Shown: positions 62,177 through 64,000 of the stretch, piece after piece
How the letters are laid out: the number at the start of each line of letters is the position of its first letter
Numbering within the stretch: position 1 is the stretch's first letter
Source of the DNA: Allobosea sp.
Lineage (GTDB): Bacteria; Pseudomonadota; Alphaproteobacteria; Rhizobiales; Beijerinckiaceae
Assembly: GCF_017308075.1 (NCBI RefSeq)
Contig: NZ_JAFKFX010000036.1
Coordinates: forward strand, 62,001 to 126,000
Length of the DNA: 64,000 nt
Reading direction: 5' to 3'
The notes under the pieces: generated by a model
Databases searched by the model: none
The model's input: only the letters and a program-made list of their open reading frames with translations
Told to the model about the DNA's origin: nothing
Position numbers and translations under genes: made by a program

Positions 62177-62938
62177 TCACGGTTCCATGACGTCGCCGCC
62201 GCTCACCACCAGCGTGTGGCCGGTGATGAAGGCGGCGCGCTCGGAGAGCAGGAAGGCGACGCTCTCGGCGATCTCGGCCGGCTGGCCGAAGCGTCCCAGC
62301 GGCATCGCCGCGAGCCGCGTCGGCAGCAGGGTCTGGTCGAGGCGACCGAGCATGTCGGTGTCGGTGAGCCCTGGCGCGACGGCGTTCACCCGCACATGCG
62401 GCGCCAGCGCCTCGGCGAAGCAGCGCATCATCGCGACGACCCCGGCCTTGGCGGCGGAATAGTCGATCTGGCGCGAGCGCGGTCGCAGTGCCGCGATCGA
62501 GCTCAGGCAGACAATGCTGCCGAAGCCCTGCGCCAGCATCTGGTCCTTGACCTGCTGGATGGCGATGAAGACCCCGTCGAGATTGACGCGAACCGTTTCG
62601 CGGAACTGGTCGAGCGTCAGTTCGGAGTGGTGGCGCGGGCCGGTGGTGCCGGCATTGGCGACGAGATAGGAGATCGGCCCCAGCCGTTCATTTGCGGCGT
62701 TCACGGCTGCGGCAAAGGCGGCCTCGTCGCCGACATCGGCCTGGAACAGCTCGCAGATGCCGCCCGCCGCCTCCACCATCGCTTTGGTCTCGGCTGCGGC
62801 CGCATGATTGGCGGCGTAGTTGAGCGCGATCTTCGCGCCACCCGCTGCGAGCCGCAGGCAGCAGGCACGGCCGATGCCTCGCGCTCCACCGGTGACCAAG
62901 GCAAGCCGACCGGCAAATTCCGGCGCGATCTCCGTCAT
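62177..62938 (-). CDS. SDR family oxidoreductase of the catabolic cluster (2)
   Basis: 253-residue classical SDR: cofactor motif TGGARGIG near residue 16, ANAG near 92, and catalytic YSAAK in the segment IDYSAAKAGVVAMM. The C-terminus GHTLVVSGGDVMEP is typical. It is the first gene of the minus-strand transcript, facing the GntR gene across a 139-bp control region, and is followed by the RLP gene. Probably a sugar-acid or polyol dehydrogenase. Confidence 0.9.
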   Translation of the reverse strand: MTEIAPEFAGRLALVTGGARGIGRACCLRLAAGGAKIALNYAANHAAAAETKAMVEAAGGICELFQADVGDEAAFAAAVNAANERLGPISYLVANAGTTGPRHHSELTLDQFRETVRVNLDGVFIAIQQVKDQMLAQGFGSIVCLSSIAALRPRSRQIDYSAAKAGVVAMMRCFAEALAPHVRVNAVAPGLTDTDMLGRLDQTLLPTRLAAMPLGRFGQPAEIAESVAFLLSERAAFITGHTLVVSGGDVMEP

Positions 62939-62992
62939 TGCGTCTCCAACCCTGTCCGCTTGCCGCTCATTGACGGCTCGTCTTTTCGTTAA

Positions 62993-63005
62993 AGGTATGA
63001 TGTCT
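62993..63005. promoter_or_regulatory. 13-bp repeated element, copy 2 (GntR-SDR divergent region)
   Basis: Second exact copy of AGGTATGATGTCT, in the intergenic region shared by the divergent SDR and GntR genes, 55 bp before the SDR start and 73 bp before the GntR start. The position suits joint control of both transcripts. Confidence 0.55.
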
Positions 63006-63077
63006 TGCCTTTTGAAAGGCTGTCAAGCTAAGTCTTGGCGAAAGAGCGGGCCGGTCAGCCCGCAGGCAGGTGAGACC

Positions 63078-63842
63078 ATGGACGCCGGAACAGGCCGCCA
63101 GGACATGATGAACGGCAGGGGCAAGAAGCAGCTCAGCCGCCTCGAACTCGTCCTCGAACACATCAAGCAGCGCATCGCCGACGGCTCGCTCAGGCCGGGC
63201 GACCAGCTGCCGCCGGAGCTGGAACTGGCGCGGGAGCTGGGCTTGAGCCGCACGCCGGTGCGTGAGGCGGTCAAGGTGCTCGCGGCGGCCGGCGTCCTGA
63301 TCGTGAAGCACGGCCACGGCACCTTCGTCAGCGCCGGCGCCCAGGCTTCCCTCGGCCAGCTTCTGCTGTTCGAGATCTACATGAAAGATACGACGCCGCA
63401 GAAGCTGATGGAGGTGCGGCTGCTCTTCGAGCGCGCCTGCGCCGAACTCGCCGCTCAGCGACGGACCGAGGCGGATCTCGCGGAGATGCGTGCCTGTATC
63501 GAGCGGCTGCGCCCGCTCGCCGGCGCCGATCCGATCGATTTCGACGCGACGGTCGAGGCCGACCTCGCCTTCCACCGCGCGATCTACCGCGCCGCCAAGA
63601 ACGAGCTGGTTGAGACGCTGGCGAACTTCGTGCTGACCATGGTCTCGGGCTGGCTGCGCCGCTCGCACGCCCATGGCGGGCTCGCCGACACGGTGCGGCT
63701 GCACGAGATCATGTACACGATGATCGAGACGCGCAATTCCGGCGGCGCGCGCGAGGCCTATGGCGCCGAGGTCAATATGGAGCATTTCCGCAGGATTCTC
63801 GAGCAGATGGGAGCCCGAGAGGACGAGGCTGATCGCGGATGA
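63078..63842 (+). CDS. GntR family regulator with FCD domain (cluster regulator)
   Basis: 254-residue FadR-subfamily regulator. Winged helix: VLEHIKQRIADGSLRPGDQL, ELELARELGLSRTPVREAVK, and VLIVKHGHGTFVS. The FCD ligand domain (about residues 105-235) has the metal-binding His/Asp pattern in EVRLLFERACAELAAQR, DLAFHRAIYRAAKN and LHEIMYTMIETRN. ATG 63078 follows GCAGGTGAGACC. Divergent from the SDR-RLP-dehydrogenase-TRAP transcript and overlapping the kinase gene by ATGA, so it should repress both arms until a pathway acid is present. Confidence 0.92.
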   Translation: MDAGTGRQDMMNGRGKKQLSRLELVLEHIKQRIADGSLRPGDQLPPELELARELGLSRTPVREAVKVLAAAGVLIVKHGHGTFVSAGAQASLGQLLLFEIYMKDTTPQKLMEVRLLFERACAELAAQRRTEADLAEMRACIERLRPLAGADPIDFDATVEADLAFHRAIYRAAKNELVETLANFVLTMVSGWLRRSHAHGGLADTVRLHEIMYTMIETRNSGGAREAYGAEVNMEHFRRILEQMGAREDEADRG

Positions 63843-64000
63843 GCGGGCCGGCCATCTGCTTCTACGGCGACGATTTCACCGGCGCCTCCGAGAACCTCGC
63901 GCAGTTCCACAAGCACGGCCTGCGCTGCCGGCTCTACTTCGAGCCTGCCGATCCGCAGCGTGTCCGCGCCGAGGCGGCGGAGCTCGATGTCATCGGCATC
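63839..64000 (+). CDS. DUF1537-type four-carbon acid sugar kinase, 5' part only
   Basis: Only the first 54 codons are in the window. MSGPAICFYGDDFTGASENL is the N-terminal signature (DDFTGA) of the DUF1537 kinase family, which phosphorylates 3-oxo-tetronates or 3-oxo-isoapionate in acid-sugar catabolism. The start overlaps the GntR stop by four bases. The full protein should be about 400 residues. It connects the cluster to phosphorylated 3-keto acid chemistry, which is what RLP and HpcH aldolase partners need. Confidence 0.85.
   Translation, partial: MSGPAICFYGDDFTGASENLAQFHKHGLRCRLYFEPADPQRVRAEAAELDVIGI

Overview
The window is a gene-dense, high-GC chromosomal segment of an alphaproteobacterium, most likely a Hyphomicrobiales (Rhizobiales) member close to Bosea. 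That placement is an inference. It rests on a GcrA cell-cycle regulator with clustered GANTC (CcrM) sites, the two-domain dCTP deaminase of this order, the phoR-pstSCAB-phoU-phoB order and the general gene content. About 65 protein genes, one leader peptide and one tRNA-Gly(CCC) can be supported. No insertion sequence, prophage, rRNA or CRISPR array was seen.

Region by region: 1-5.9 kb is housekeeping (MBL hydrolase, BMP-type receptor, SDR, ThiF/MoeB-like protein, gshB, yraN, rsmI). 6-16.9 kb holds a lipoprotein receptor, maeB, an unusual chemoreceptor, mutS, a flavoprotein and guaC. 17-19.1 kb is an ArsR-SRPBCC-GST-SRPBCC operon under a perfect palindromic operator. 19.2-24.7 kb has an SbmA/YddA-type ABC protein with a degenerate ATPase, an unknown Rossmann-like protein, an ABC-F ATPase behind a leader peptide, and a YbhN-type membrane protein. 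24.8-31.3 kb is the complete phosphate regulon cluster with a perfect Pho box. 31.3-39.4 kb carries ynfA, a NUDIX gene, gcrA, argD-argF-hslO, argE-apaG and dcd.

39.8-45.2 kb has a small lipoprotein, tRNA-Gly, an orphan Bug receptor with a GntR-enolase-SDR set, and a first SCO1 gene. 45.3-54.5 kb holds a membrane glycosyltransferase, a heavy-metal cassette (merR, zntA-like, ICMT-like, lspA), dsbA, a YafK-like L,D-transpeptidase, a second SCO1 gene and a ModE-like regulator.

54.5-64 kb (running off the end) is the most interesting part. It is a catabolic gene cluster, almost all on the minus strand: HpcH/HpaI aldolase, complete TRAP transporter, two tandem paralogous proteins of a family I do not recognise, a beta-hydroxyacid dehydrogenase, two SDRs and a RuBisCO-like protein. 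A GntR/FCD repressor and a DUF1537-type acid-sugar kinase diverge from it. A 13-bp element is repeated exactly at the two places where the cluster's regulator would be expected to bind. The gene set looks like a pathway for an acid sugar, possibly branched, whose substrate cannot be read from sequence alone.
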